Below, piece after piece: positions 34,341 through 45,143 of a DNA stretch of 64,000 nt. How positions within the stretch are numbered: position 1 is the stretch's first letter; each line of letters begins with the position of its first letter. The notes under the pieces are model-generated. The model was not told where the DNA came from and did not search any database. It saw nothing but the letters and a program-made list of their open reading frames with translations. The position numbers and the translations under genes were made by a program. Origin of the DNA: Cavia porcellus (lineage: Eukaryota > Chordata > Mammalia > Rodentia > Caviidae); NCBI RefSeq assembly GCF_034190915.1, contig NW_026947484.1:143442982-143506981 (forward strand), written 5' to 3'.

Positions 34341-34622
34341 AAAAAAAAAAAAAAAAGAAAGAAATTTACTTCTGATACTCTTTTTCCAGAGTTTGTACAC
34401 CAAAAACCAGTCTGATGAAAATTTTTTATAAATTTTTAAAATAACACTTTGTTTTTTTGATATTTTTTTCTTTTCTTTCTCTTTAAATAAAAAAAAAAAA
34501 AAAAAAAGAAAGAAATTTACTTCTGATACTCTTTTTCCAGAGTTTGTACACCAAAAACCAGTCTGATGAAAATTTTTTATAAATTTTTAAAATAACACTT
34601 TGTTTTTTTGATATTTTTTTCT
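34322..34622 (+). repeat. 150/151-bp tandem duplication over the poly(A) end
   Basis: 34322-34471 and 34472-34622 are essentially identical, apart from one A in the homopolymer. Each includes TTTCTTTCTCTTTAAATAA, the A tail, the target-site copy and flanking piggyBac-side sequence. Confidence 0.95.
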
Positions 34623-34639
34623 TAAGTACTCACTGTTAA

Positions 34640-35040
34640 ACGTAAAAAAACTCATAAAATTAAAATTTATCAATAGACGTATTCTAAAGAATAAACAGGG
34701 GTCTGACAGATTCATGTTCCTTGGCTTCTAGGGCTACTCCTGGTGACCTTGATCCTAGCATTGCACCATGAATCAATTCCAGCATGACCCACTCTAGATC
34801 CAGCCACCTCTGCAAAAGCTCTATGCATGAACCCACGAGGTTGTGGGGGAAACATTTAAACAGAAGGCTTAACTGTTGGCTTTCTATGATTTCTTGTAAG
34901 TATTCAAGCATGCTCATTTGGTTGAAAATCTACATGCAGAGCCTCCAAATAAAAATTAAGTGTTAGATGCTGGAAGGTGATATATGAAAGGGAATTTTAT
35001 CCAATACACTGAATAATACGAGTGTTTTCTGCAACTTGGG
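34640..35040. other. Unassigned intron block
   Basis: Slightly higher G+C, with a 77-codon open frame on the minus strand (34684-34917) that I cannot assign. It may be an LTR or another old repeat. Confidence 0.35.
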
Positions 35041-35045
35041 ATCTG

Positions 35046-35172
35046 TTTTTGCTTTTTGAGACAGTTTTGCTACGGCGTTCAGGTTGGCCCTGAAAACTAA
35101 CTTCTAAGTCAAGACTGGCCCTGAACTCACAGCTATCCTACCAAGTAGTGGGATTACACAGGTGTGTGCTGG
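35046..35172 (-). repeat. B1 SINE, antisense
   Basis: GCTTTTTGAGACAGTTTTGC, GACTGGCCCTGAACTCACAG. Confidence 0.85.
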
Positions 35173-35264
35173 GTGAAATCGTTAACTGATTTGATTTACA
35201 TCTATTATTACTTATTAGCTAATCACACAGGTTCTTCTAAAATTTCTATGGTATTTTATTTTAT

Positions 35265-35345
35265 AGAGATGACTTTTTTCACTGCAAATGAAGAAACTGA
35301 GGACCATAGAAATTCAGTATTTTGCTCAAAACATCATCTTTGCAA
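35265..35345 (-). repeat. MIR fragment, antisense
   Basis: CAAATGAAGAAACTGAGGAC then TTCAGTATTTTGCTCAAAAC, like the MIR GAGGAAACTGAGGC block. Confidence 0.55.
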
Positions 35346-35615
35346 TGATGAAACTATTAGAATTTTTCATACATGACTGTAGAAAGTTACACAAAGAATA
35401 TGATGTGTAAAAATTGTTTCAAACATTAGAAAATAATTTGTTGGAAGGCTATACATTAAAAAGTTAATCTTTAGGGAGAGGGTACTTTCCTTTTACTTTC
35501 TGAACTATTAAAAAATTTCCAATAGTGATATCTGTTGATTCTATTATTTAAAAATAAGACTAGAATCATGGATTGTATTTTTATTTTGCACGCTTGCAGA
35601 ACAAAAACTTTTCTT

Positions 35616-35695
35616 TCGTTTGCTCTGGAGATCGATCTCAAGACCTCGTGCTTGCCAGGAAGGTGCTTACACCACTGAGCTAAATCCTGGCCCAA
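35616..35695 (-). repeat. tRNA-derived SINE, antisense (older)
   Basis: GATCTCAAGACCTCGTGCTT, ACTGAGCTAAATCCTGGCCC. ACAAAAACTTTT and CAAAAGCTTTT flank it. Confidence 0.85.
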
Positions 35696-35699
35696 CAAA

Positions 35700-36180
35700 A
35701 GCTTTTTTTAAAAAAAAATTCTTTATATTAAATAATTTTTAATTTCAAGTATTCAGTTTTTCTCATTGAACAACAATATGTAGTCTAGCGGTTAATTCAT
35801 TAGTTTAGTGCACAATAACAAACAGTGTAAGTCTGATTAAATACAACTGCAAAGAATAAAAATGTCCCTTGTTCAGAATGCATTTTTAAAGTCATCTGGA
35901 AAACCTGTACTGCTGATCGTAAGAACGAATCAGGTAAACGCATGGAGCTGACTGAATACAAAAAACATTAATACCAGAAAATAACTCTCATGTCTTACTG
36001 ACAGAGGATAAGAATTTATGTATCAGTTACTCATTTCCAAGTAAACGTTTTTTTCATAGCCATCAACTCACTCTACTTCTAAACAGAGTATAAATAGACC
36101 TTTACTAAGGTAGTTTCTACACTTTTAGAAAAGCTACAAACTGTGTCACAAAACTTATAGTTACTAAAATAATATACTTG
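35700..36180. other. Unassigned intron next to exon 2
   Basis: No repeat recognised. Confidence 0.4.
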
Positions 36181-36214
36181 TTTTAGTATATAAACATCAA
36201 GTAAAATACGGTAC

Positions 36215-36515
36215 CTGTGACATCTTCTGGGTCTGATACAACAATATGGGCATTCAATTCCTGTAGCTTGTGATGTAGTTCTTCTAACTTCTTATTTGAT
36301 TTTTTCAAAATGTTATCTACATAAGCCAAACTTTTTTTATCTGTTGTAACTTTCCTTAGATTTTCAGCTCCTTCTTTGATTTTCAGTTCTTTCCTTATTT
36401 CTCTCTTGATTCGATCTTTGATATCATCCAATTTCTGTTGCACCATTGTATCTGAAAAGTCTAACTTCTGAACAGCACTCACACTCTCAGAAAGTGGAAG
36501 AGTTCGGGAATCGCC
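36215..36515 (-). CDS. PKN2: PKN2 exon 2 (HR1a repeat)
   Basis: This 301-nt exon encodes about residues 17-116 plus the first base of codon 117 of protein kinase N2, a Ser/Thr kinase regulated by Rho/Rac GTPases that acts on the cytoskeleton, adhesion and cell cycle. Seen: an acceptor ending TTTTCATAG and a donor reading CACAG|GTACCG. The peptide begins GDSRTLPLSE and runs through SAVQKLDFSDTMVQQKLDD, KIKEGAENLRK and LQELNAHIVVSDPEDVT. This is the first HR1 (REM-1) antiparallel coiled coil, rich in K/E/L. The preceding exon should carry the start codon and about 16 residues; it was not found up to position 64000, so intron 1 exceeds 27 kb. Intron phase is 1 at the donor: codon 117 (Asp) is completed by exon 3. 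Recognition of PKN2 rather than PKN1 or PKN3 rests on remembered protein sequence. Confidence 0.97.
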
Positions 36516-36814
36516 CTATGAAAACAAAACAAAAAATAAATAGGAGTTCAGTGAAGTTAGCCACTTAGTAAAATATACAGCATTAAGGATAATTGTATTT
36601 TTAGCATAAAGAGAAGCTTTATTAATTATATTAAATTCCTTAATAAGTAATGGTTTATTAATTTACTTTTGTTAATACCACATAAAACTGTAAATTCAAA
36701 AACTGCTTATCCACTAAGTACCATTACTTGACAAATATGTTAAGTGAACACAACATATTTATACAGAGCGGCATCTCAGAGTTGGATTTTGACAGTGGAT
36801 TTGATTATCTATAA

Positions 36815-36905
36815 ACCCAAGTTAAATCCCAGCCCCACATTGTGAACCTTGGTAACGACACTTCACCTTTCAAATACTCAGTTTAACTGTGAAGTTTAAA
36901 TATTA
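36815..36905 (+). repeat. MIR fragment
   Basis: AAGTTAAATCCCAGCCCCAC then GTGAACCTTGGTAACGACAC. Confidence 0.5.
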
Positions 36906-37050
36906 GACTCCTTTCAGAGATAGTGGTAATTTAAAATTTTAAAAGAGAAATTACAAACATGATTCTTGGCCTGCTGTAGTCACTTCATGAAAACATTACT
37001 AAAGTAGGTGAGTCATTTTATCCTCTATAAAAATGCTTAGAAACAAACTA

Positions 37051-37172
37051 AGCTGGTGCAGTGCCATGTGCCTGGAATGCCAATTCTTGGGAGGCCAAAA
37101 GTGGAGGGTCACTTCAGCTCAAGTTCAACCAACCTGGGTAACACAAGATGTTTCCCCTCTTGAAGAAAACAA
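37051..37172 (+). repeat. B1-like SINE
   Basis: GCAGTGCCATGTGCCTGGAA, CTTGGGAGGCCAAAAGTGGA, CCAACCTGGGTAACACAAGA. Confidence 0.7.
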
Positions 37173-37179
37173 AAGGATT

Positions 37180-38660
37180 CAAAATGCCAAAATAAAGTGA
37201 TACTCACATGGTCAGTTTTTCATCAGCCCAATTTGGGTTTGAGAAGACCATTTAGATTGCTATGTGTATGTTTCACAGTCAACTATCTCAACTGATAATT
37301 TGATGGATTCACTATAAAAACAGTAGTAGCAGAAAAATCTCTACATTATGCCCTAATAAAAGCCAAGAAAATACCCAGTATAGTTAACCTTAAAATGAAA
37401 TTCTATTAAGTAAGTTTAATCTATATTTAAAACATCCAAAGTTATCTTCTAGTTATCTGTATATTTTACTATTTTATCCACTGCTGTAATACTGTTTTTC
37501 AAATAGATTTTTAATTCTAAAAGATAAGGAAGCAGATGATTGTTACCTCTAGGAAGAGCTAAATTTTTGAAGGCCGCGGAAAAGAGGAAGACATATTTCA
37601 CTATTCAGCTTTTTATGCACTTTTTGAAGCAGAGTTAATTAAAATTGATATTACAGGCATGTGTCACCATGCCTGGCTAATCTAAATTTCGATCCCTAAA
37701 AATTATGCTATGTGCAAAATAGTGGAAAAGGTAAGCTAAAGGAAAACATGAGTTTTACTATTGGTTTCCATATCAACTTACCCTGTACTCCAAAGCACAT
37801 TAAATAAAAATGAAATTGTTCATTTCTACGAATCTGTTTCTAAACCATTTTAGAGGTAAGACCTCTTGAAATTCAGACAAAAAGCAGTAGAGCAAAAAAC
37901 AAACAAAAAAACCCAAAACCCCAAAACAACAAAACACAAAAAAGCCAAAACACCAAAAAACAACCCACACAGATATAGGATGAACTTTGACCTAAGTCAA
38001 AATGCTATTTAGGTTTTTCTGTAATGGAATTCAACTTTCCTAGTATTTGGTTAGTTTTCAAAGCTTATGAGTAATCCACCTTTTACTAGTTATCAAAATA
38101 CTAACAAAAGTTAACTATCACAAAAAATAAAACTCCAAATTTCTGTCTGGTTTTATGAAAAGCAAATGGAGGCAAATAATATTATATGAAAAAAGTTTAA
38201 TCACATTCTTCTAATTAGTTAAACTTCAATCTTTATAAATTTACCAGAAACATTACACAAAGTAACAAATTCATGCCTTTGATATCAAGTCACAGATTCC
38301 CAAAATGTCTTGATTTATGGTATCCTTAGCATCTCAGTGAATTTTTTTCCTTATTTCCTTATAGGCCAAAAGAAATATCTAACAGTTTGATATACTGAGT
38401 AGTAAGGGACAAATAATAAATACTTGTGTTTTAACAACTTAGTCACTTTATAAAATAATAATAAACTAAAAGAAAAATGTTTCTTTCTTACGCCCACTTC
38501 TATCCATTTGCTCCCTAAATTCCAACCATATTAAATTATGGACATTTACTAAAAGAGACCACTCTCTTGGCTCATTTATAATGCATGCTGTATCTTTGAG
38601 ATGTATCACTTCTCTAACTTCAACTATCTCTAAGTTCCTTCTTGGTCTAGTTATCTATCA
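37180..38660. other. Mostly unassigned intron
   Basis: Contains a short antisense B1 end (37648-37679, ACAGGCATGTGTCACCATGC) and an A/C-rich tract at 37895-37970. Nothing else recognised. Confidence 0.4.
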
Positions 38661-38668
38661 TTTTGTGC

Positions 38669-38748
38669 CTTTTTGAACTGGGGATTGAATTCATGACCTC
38701 ATGCTTCCCAGGCAGGCACTCGTGCTGTTGAGTTAAATCCCCAGTCTT
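38669..38748 (-). repeat. tRNA-derived SINE, antisense (older)
   Basis: GAACTGGGGATTGAATTCAT, GAGTTAAATCCCCAGTC. Confidence 0.85.
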
Positions 38749-38770
38749 AAAGCAGCTCCTTTTTCTTTCT

Positions 38771-38851
38771 CTTTTTTTTTTTTTGGGTACCAGGGATTAA
38801 ACACACGACCTCGTGCTTGCCAAGCAGGCACGTATGCCAATGATCCCTAGC
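38771..38851 (-). repeat. tRNA-derived SINE, antisense (older)
   Basis: T tract, GGGTACCAGGGATTAAACAC, GCTTGCCAAGCAGGCACGTA. Decayed at the A-box end. Confidence 0.8.
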
Positions 38852-39098
38852 TTTTGTCATTTTGTTTCAAAATTCACCACAACTCTTTCTGGGAAAGATT
38901 TCCTGTCCAGTGACCTCCTGTAAGATTTAGCTAAATGATTCTCCTCTGTGCTGATTCTATCCATCTTACTGAAATCAACTATCTCTTTTATTATCTAACC
39001 ATTCCACAGACTATGAACAATTGAAGGCAGGACTTGTTTGGCAGATTAATATGTTTTTCAAAAGTGATTTGTCTATTTTTAAAACTAACATATATTTA

Positions 39099-39232
39099 TT
39101 TGGGGTTGGGCATGTAGTTCAGGGTTGCCTTGAATTCTACTATGGAGCCCAGGCTGGCCTTGAACTCACAGAGATCCTCCTGCCTCAGCGTCCTGAGTGG
39201 TGGGATTATAGGTGTATGCTACTCTGCCTGGC
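39099..39232 (-). repeat. B1 SINE, antisense
   Basis: CATGTAGTTCAGGGTTGCCT, GCCCAGGCTGGCCTTGAACT, CTCTGCCTGGC. GTCTATTTT occurs on both sides. Confidence 0.85.
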
Positions 39233-39239
39233 ACCTAGT

Positions 39240-40610
39240 CTATTTTCAAAATGATTTGTAATATTTTTCTTTTAAAATTCAGGAAAACCTAGCACTGCTG
39301 AAGAACTCATACTTTCTTTTGAACAGAATTTGTACGCCAGCAAGCTCAAAAAGAAAACTGATAACTATAGCAACAGTTAGATCTGAACTAAATATGGTTA
39401 GCATGTTTGCACTCTCTTCCCTTCCACAGACTTAATATTTTAGCAACCATATTTTTTTTATGCCAATCTATTGTTGTGACATAGCTCAAATGCCTTTTGG
39501 AAACAGCAAGGGATATATATACCATAATCATTTAAAACAAATGATGGTTGATAAGAAAGGTTTTAATACTTCCTATAAATTTTACTGTCAATAAACTTTT
39601 AATATATTGGACAGCAAATTTTCTTACATTTGAAACAAGATATTTGATTTACTAAATTATGTTTCTATGCTTAAAAAATAGCTATTATTGATCATAATGT
39701 CACGAGTCATTAGTAGGCAATGAAAAAATATTCTTCACCTGTGTAAATTAAATTAGTTGGCATCAGGAAAATAAATAGCTACATAGTCAATGACAATCTT
39801 TACAATGATAATCTTTTCAATAGATTGTGTTACATGCAGAAGTAAATGTCTAAACTATAGGTATCAAATAGTTTAGCTTGCATGAGCTGTACTAAGTGAA
39901 CAGGAATTGGGCTGCATATAAAATATTTGCTATAATTCATGTATGTAAATCACAAAAGTTCCTTTTCTTTAAATATTTTATTATAACAGTAAAAGAAAGC
40001 AAAATGACCCTAGTGGAATATTTGAACTTGTTTTTGTGAATCTAATCTATCAATGTCTGGTTCAATGGAATTGGTTGTAATTCTTAGTGAGTTTCCAAAG
40101 TACTTGCCAGAAATTGTTGATCTAACTTTATTCTGTGTGTTTCATCACTGAAAATAGTTCTTCACAAGTGAACATACTGTAAAAGGTGACGACATAAACA
40201 AGATGTAATTCTCAAGTGAGGGACATTTTTCTCTGGGATGATAGGCCTTTAAATTTTTCTTTGAGCTTAATGAATAATTATAAATGTGTATTTCCAAACT
40301 TAATAAGCATTCAGTTTTTCAGTATTAGTAATGTTGCTTATGTAATTATAGCAGTATGAACAAAAACTGTTTGATGTGTTTTTGCACTTCCTATATGCTA
40401 TAACTATTTCAAATTATTAAATTATTTTATAAAAGAACAGAATAAGCCCTGGTTCAATAATTAAAGAAGAAAATTTATGTTTGCTTAGTAACAATAAACT
40501 TTTAGGTTGAAATACTATTAGCCTTTTACCATTGCTAAATACTACTATGATTTACTTGTTAAGTTGAACTAGCACATGTATGTTTTCATCTGTTACTTCT
40601 TAACTCTATT
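39240..40610. other. Unassigned AT-rich intron
   Basis: No gene or repeat recognised in about 1.4 kb. Confidence 0.4.
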
Positions 40611-40611
40611 T

Positions 40612-40732
40612 GGGCCTAGTATAGACAACATGGCAAGACCTTATCTCAAAGTTAAAAACAAAACAAAAAACACAAACTAAAGGTGTAGCTCAATTTAATA
40701 GTCCTGTATTCACTTCTGAGTATCAGGAAAAG
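40612..40732 (+). repeat. B1+ID composite fragment
   Basis: ATGGCAAGACCTTATCTCAA, A-rich linker, then AGGTGTAGCTCAATTTAATA and TCTGAGTATCAGG. Confidence 0.6.
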
Positions 40733-40739
40733 TAAACTT

Positions 40740-41150
40740 TTTTCATGCTTCTTCCCCACTAGACATCTTTTCTCATGTTTTTAAACAAAGTTGGATCCAG
40801 CTTCTAATCACTAACTCCCTTTTAAACTTTATTAAATATGAACACGTATGTGGATATGAAAAAGGAAACCACCAATTTGCTATATTAAGATAAGCGCAAT
40901 AATTTCAGTATCTTTTATTACTGAAATGGTAATTCTAGCTATTCCATTGTATTCAAATTAATCTAACATATGGTTAGCATTCTTTCACCTTGTCTTTCTT
41001 ATGCTACTTTTGTTTGCTACTATCAAAATTGACCATAATTAAGTGTTTGAAAAATAGTTCAACAAATCCTTTATGATCAATCCCGTCTTCCTAAGTTTAG
41101 TAAACTAAACTCTTATCATCTGTAGTCCTAAAGTAATTATTGAATCAGAG
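40740..41150. other. Unassigned intron
   Basis: Nothing recognised. Confidence 0.4.
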
Positions 41151-41700
41151 GATCAAATCCAAACATGAAGAAACCATTGTGGAATAAATACTCTCAGACT
41201 CTTAAAGAAACTGAAATTAAAATAAAAGAACAGAAATCTCAAAGAATTAAAAACTATAAAATTTACAGTTTTCAAATGAACCAAAATACAAGAAAAACTC
41301 AATAAATAAATTAAGTAACAGGTTAGACAAAGACAAGTAATTTATATACTGACAGACAACTGAGGAAATTATTCTGAACTCATATACAAAGTAAAAATTA
41401 TGAAGATTAACAGGTATGGAATTTATGAGGGCAGATCTAAGCTCAATCAAATACCAACTCCAGAATTAGAAAATAACAATAGTAGAAAAGCATTGTACGA
41501 AAAGATAAGTGAAAATTTTCCAGAATTAAAAATAATTTCTTAGATTGAAAGATCATTCCATCTTACAAATTAAAGTAGTAATAAAACTGAACAGAAAGGC
41601 ATCTGTTCTACCAATTCCAACTTATGAATAAATGACATTTAGACAGATAAAAAAAACTTTTTAGTAACAACAAAAGACCCAAATAACATTCTGAGAAAAA
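41150..41700 (+). mobile_element. L1/HAL1 ORF1-region fragment
   Basis: Old L1 5' part: AAGTAACAGGTTAGACAAAG, AAGATAAGTGAAAATTTTCC and CAGAATTAAAAATAATTTC. Stop-riddled. Confidence 0.5.
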
Positions 41701-41733
41701 TTAAACTGACAACCATTTAAAAACCATTTTAGT

Positions 41734-41903
41734 GCCAGGCATGGTGGTGTACCCCTGTAACACCAGCACTTGGGAGGCTGAGGCAGTAAGATCCTTGTTT
41801 GAGGCCACCATAGTACAAAGTGAGTTCAAGGTCAGCACAAAGTGCATAACTAGACCCTGTCTTAAAAAGACCAAAACAAACAAACAACAACAACAACAAA
41901 CCC
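41734..41903 (+). repeat. B1 SINE
   Basis: GCCAGGCATGGTGGTGTACC, AGTGAGTTCAAGGTCAGCAC (internal duplication), (CAA)n tail. Confidence 0.9.
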
Positions 41904-41975
41904 TCAACCCCTCCATCGCATTAGCAATAACCCAGCCATATCACAAAAGATAGTTTTTATAAAAATGAAGTTGGA

Positions 41976-42160
41976 ACCCAGATGTGGTGGCAAACACTGT
42001 CACCAGCTACTTAGGAACCTGAAGTGGGAGGGTCAGAAGTTTAAAGGCCAGCCTGGGATAAAGCAAGATCCTGTCTCAACAAAAACCAAAAAGTGCTGGC
42101 ATATAGTTGAGTGGTGGAATGACTGTGGGTCCTATCCCTATACAGTAGGGGAGAGAAAAA
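41976..42160 (+). repeat. B1+ID composite SINE
   Basis: CAGATGTGGTGGCAAACACT, GGCCAGCCTGGGATAAAGCA, then an ID-like GTGCTGGCATATAGTTGAGT. Confidence 0.65.
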
Positions 42161-42532
42161 CAGAATTGAAAATAAGTAATAAAACCCCCCACAAAAACAG
42201 CAACTCCCTTTGACCTAGTAATTCTAACTTCATAAATCTAAGAAAATTAGACATTATTTTTACCTAGAATAATCAATTCAGTAACACTAAAATTAATCAA
42301 CAATATGTATAAGCTAATGTACACATTCTTTTACAAGGCTTATGACAATAGGATTTTAACAGCAGGATATGCTATCAGAAAGAAAAAGTTCAGGGCGTAA
42401 AATGTCGAAACTCTAGAGAATAAAGTGTGTGCCATTTACGGCTTTTGTTAATTCGTAGCAGTTATATCCAACTTGATACACCGTTGTGTACTCCAAGCTT
42501 TACTTCAAATTATGTTTAAAATAACAATAGAA

Positions 42533-42700
42533 GCCAGGTGAGGTGGTACATGCCGATAATTCCTGTGCTAGAGAGGTTGAAGCAAGAGGTCAGCCTTGCT
42601 AAACAGTGAAGCCAATCTGCCCTACATAGTGAACCCCTGCTCAAAAAAATCTAACCCAAACAAAACAAAACAAAAACAACCAAACAAACAATCTCCCCCA
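42533..42700 (+). repeat. B1 SINE
   Basis: GCCAGGTGAGGTGGTACATG, CTGCCCTACATAGTGAACCC, then an A/C-rich tail. Confidence 0.8.
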
Positions 42701-42709
42701 CAAAATACA

Positions 42710-43410
42710 TTACAATGTTAACAATAATTATTTCTCGTTTAAAAAAGCAGAATTTTCATTTTGTTCTTCACAGTTTTCTAGGTTTTCTACTCTTTAGGAG
42801 TAAAAATTCTCCATTTAAAAAAATCTTATCTAGTAAGGAGGAAACTATCATTTAAAAGAAACAAAAAGTAACATTCACTTTCTTCCAATTTTGTCAAACA
42901 TAAAAGTTCATAATATCTTCTACAGTCTACTTGTTACTTACTTAGGCCATATTTACTCAACACAATTCTACTTCAAGGGATGAGACTACATATTCTACTC
43001 TAATTAGACATCATGTGCCAGCCAAGTATTTCAAATACACAAATGTGTTAATACAAAATTGATTATAATTATTTTACTTTATATAATAATGAAATTCTGG
43101 TTTTAGGCTAAAATACAAACTGACATTTCCAATTTTCTATATTTAAACAAACTCACACTAAGGTTAAGAAAAACAATAAAATAAGAATAAGACCAGATTC
43201 AAAGAACAAATGAAGAAAAAATCTGTCACTTGTGACCAAGTACTTCATTTGAGGAGAGACAGGAAAGGAAGTTTATTTCTCACTGGCAAAGTTCCCAGAG
43301 AAGAAGTGAAAAAGCTGTTTCTTTCTCTACATCTCAGAAATATAATACAGTCTGACCTGAGAGATGCCAAAAAAATGTTGTAGTATTACGAAAACTCACC
43401 AGGCATAGTG
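42710..43410. other. Unassigned intron
   Basis: Nothing recognised. Confidence 0.4.
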
Positions 43411-43419
43411 ATTTCACAT

Positions 43420-43605
43420 ACTATTTCAGCTAGAAGAAATTTCAAAAACTGTTTAGTCTAACTCCCTTGATTTTAGTTTTGAGGAAGGCAGGTTCAAAGC
43501 AGGTAAGCAAGCAATTAGCCTAAGATTATAAAGAAAAGTCACTAAGATGCTTTGATTCAGCATAGCAGACTTCTAACTCCTGGTCTGGCTCTTTTTATTG
43601 TGTCC
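43420..43605 (-). repeat. MIR-like SINE, antisense
   Basis: GTTTAGTCTAACTCCCTTGA and TTGAGGAAGGCAGGTTCAAA, ending TTCTAACTCCTGGTCTGGCT; the order matches the antisense MIR layout. Confidence 0.6.
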
Positions 43606-43742
43606 CACCTCCCTGAAGGGGCCCTTTTGGAAAACCCGTTAGCCTAAAGTCGAACTATAATCCGACTGAACTGACTTGCTTTAATTCATGTATATGACCT
43701 TCTGTAAGTCAGGGACACTGACTAACACATTTCCTTTTCCTG

Positions 43743-43880
43743 CTTTCACTCTAATCTGACCAAGAGAGGAGGGTGGGGACATAAAATGAATTAAGATTGT
43801 GTTATGTACATGGACCAACACCCCACAACAAATGTAATCACTATGTGTTGTAGACATGTATTAATTAAACTTTAAAAAAT
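43743..43880 (+). mobile_element. L1 3'-terminal fragment
   Basis: GTGTTATGTACATGGACCAA, CAACAAATGTAATCACTATG and an A-rich end. Similar tails are at 45500-45592, 56429-56620 and 61745-61935, suggesting a rodent L1 3' end. Confidence 0.55.
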
Positions 43881-44211
43881 AACTTTGCCCTAACTTGACC
43901 TTCTGTACTTCAAGGGAGGGTACTCTTGACTAGAACATAAAAGAACAGTTTTAAATACCAATGCTCTGCCACAAATTATACAAGCATGTTTCTCTTTCCT
44001 CCCTTTCCACTTACTCATTTGCAAATGAGGGCTGGCTTTCCTATCAGTTTTTAAAATGCTTTATTTATTCAAAACATTCACTTAAAAGTATGCTACATAA
44101 CAGAAAAACAAAGGTGAAAACAACAGGTTTATTCTTTGAGAGGTATTCAGCTTATTAAAGATGAAAAACCAAACATGATGTAGAACATTGGTAAAGCAGT
44201 AACACAAATGT

Positions 44212-44300
44212 ACATTCTTTCTTTCTTTTCTTTCTTTCTTTTCTTTTTTTTTTTTTTTTTTGCCAGGCAGGCACTGTACCACTGAGCTGTTTCCTCAGCC
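44212..44300 (-). repeat. tRNA-derived SINE fragment with pyrimidine tract
   Basis: TTTCTTTCTTTTCTTTCTTT and a T19 run, then GCCAGGCAGGCACTGTACCA and CTGAGCTGTTTCCTCAGCC. Confidence 0.75.
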
Positions 44301-44338
44301 TGTGTTGTTTGTAAAGCTCAGTCAGAGTGTAGTATAAG

Positions 44339-44456
44339 TCAGGCTGGGTGGTGCACACCTGTGGTCTCAACACTTGGAAAGTTGAGGTAGCAGGATCTCT
44401 GTGAGCTCAAAGCCAGCCTGTGCCACATAGTGAGACCTTGTCTTAAAAAGAAGAAA
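44339..44456 (+). repeat. B1 SINE
   Basis: GGGTGGTGCACACCTGTGGT, GCCTGTGCCACATAGTGAGA. Its A-rich tail abuts the next SINE. Confidence 0.85.
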
Positions 44457-44458
44457 CA

Positions 44459-44546
44459 GCTGGGGATTTAGCTCAGTGGCATAAGCACCTGCCTTGCAAG
44501 CACGCTGTCATGAGTTCAATCCCTGATACCAAAATAAAAAAAAACA
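44459..44546 (+). repeat. tRNA-derived (ID-type) SINE
   Basis: GCTGGGGATTTAGCTCAGTG, TGAGTTCAATCCCTGATACC and an A tail; directly behind a B1. Confidence 0.9.
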
Positions 44547-44549
44547 TTT

Positions 44550-44745
44550 GGAACTAGACAGGCCATATGTAAATTTTGATACTCCAATCATGCTAAAGCT
44601 CCATTTCCTCATCTGCAAAAGGGAATTATAATTACTGTAACTATCTTTGACTGTATTACTCTTAACTCGTACAATGCCTATGCCTAGCACTAAGAAATAT
44701 GCTTTCTTAGCTACAATACAGTTGCTAGCACATAGCACTGGAGCA
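44550..44745 (+). repeat. MIR fragment
   Basis: CCATTTCCTCATCTGCAAAA, GGGAATTATAATTACTGTAA, CAATGCCTATGCCTAGCAC. Confidence 0.6.
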
Positions 44746-45143
44746 CAGCACTGGGTGCCTAATTTTCTCTAGTCCTGACTAGGCAAACTAATTTTTCGTT
44801 AGATGGAACAAATTCTACACATCAAATTCTCACTTTATCAGGCTCTCTTGTATCTACAAGAAGATATATAACAATTTTTGTCAGAGAACTAAGCCCAGGG
44901 TTTGGGTGAAAAGTTTCTATTCTTCCTTTCTTTTTCCCTGGAATGCAGATTGAGAGCCTGAAAATGCAACTACCACTTTATGACGAAAGGGACACAGACA
45001 AACACATGGTCAATCAGAGAGAGTGAGAGTCTGAGTCTCTGGTGGCCGTACTGAACTACTAGACAAGTCTTAGGTGGCCTACCCTTAGACGTATTTTAAA
45101 TGGAAATAAATCCTTATTTAAGGCAAAAATCACACAGGATTTT

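Larger units (their letters stand above)
30581..34359 (+). mobile_element. Full-length ORF1-only L1 (HAL1-like) insertion
   Basis: A complete 3.8-kb retroposed element, bounded by a perfect 16-bp target-site duplication AGAAATTTACTTCTGA (30565-30580 and 34360-34375). Order: a 5' leader; four 67-77-bp G+C-rich monomers (about 31160-31440); a broken L1 ORF1 (31585-32685); no ORF2; about 1.4 kb of AT-rich degenerate ~150-bp repeats (32940-34340); and a poly(A) tail preceded by AAATAAAA. Half-L1 (HAL1) elements are a known concept: L1 ORF1 without ORF2, mobilised in trans. The long repeat-built 3' region is what I do not recognise. It interrupts the piggyBac relic. Its 3' end also underwent a later 150-bp tandem duplication. 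Confidence 0.85.
16536..36214 (-). other. PKN2: PKN2 intron 2 (19.7 kb)
   Basis: This intron separates the HR1a exon from HR1b. It is a repeat sink carrying a mariner fragment, an AT-rich 150-bp repeat family, an antisense L1, a piggyBac remnant and a full-length ORF1-only L1. No conserved coding exon was seen inside. Confidence 0.9.
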
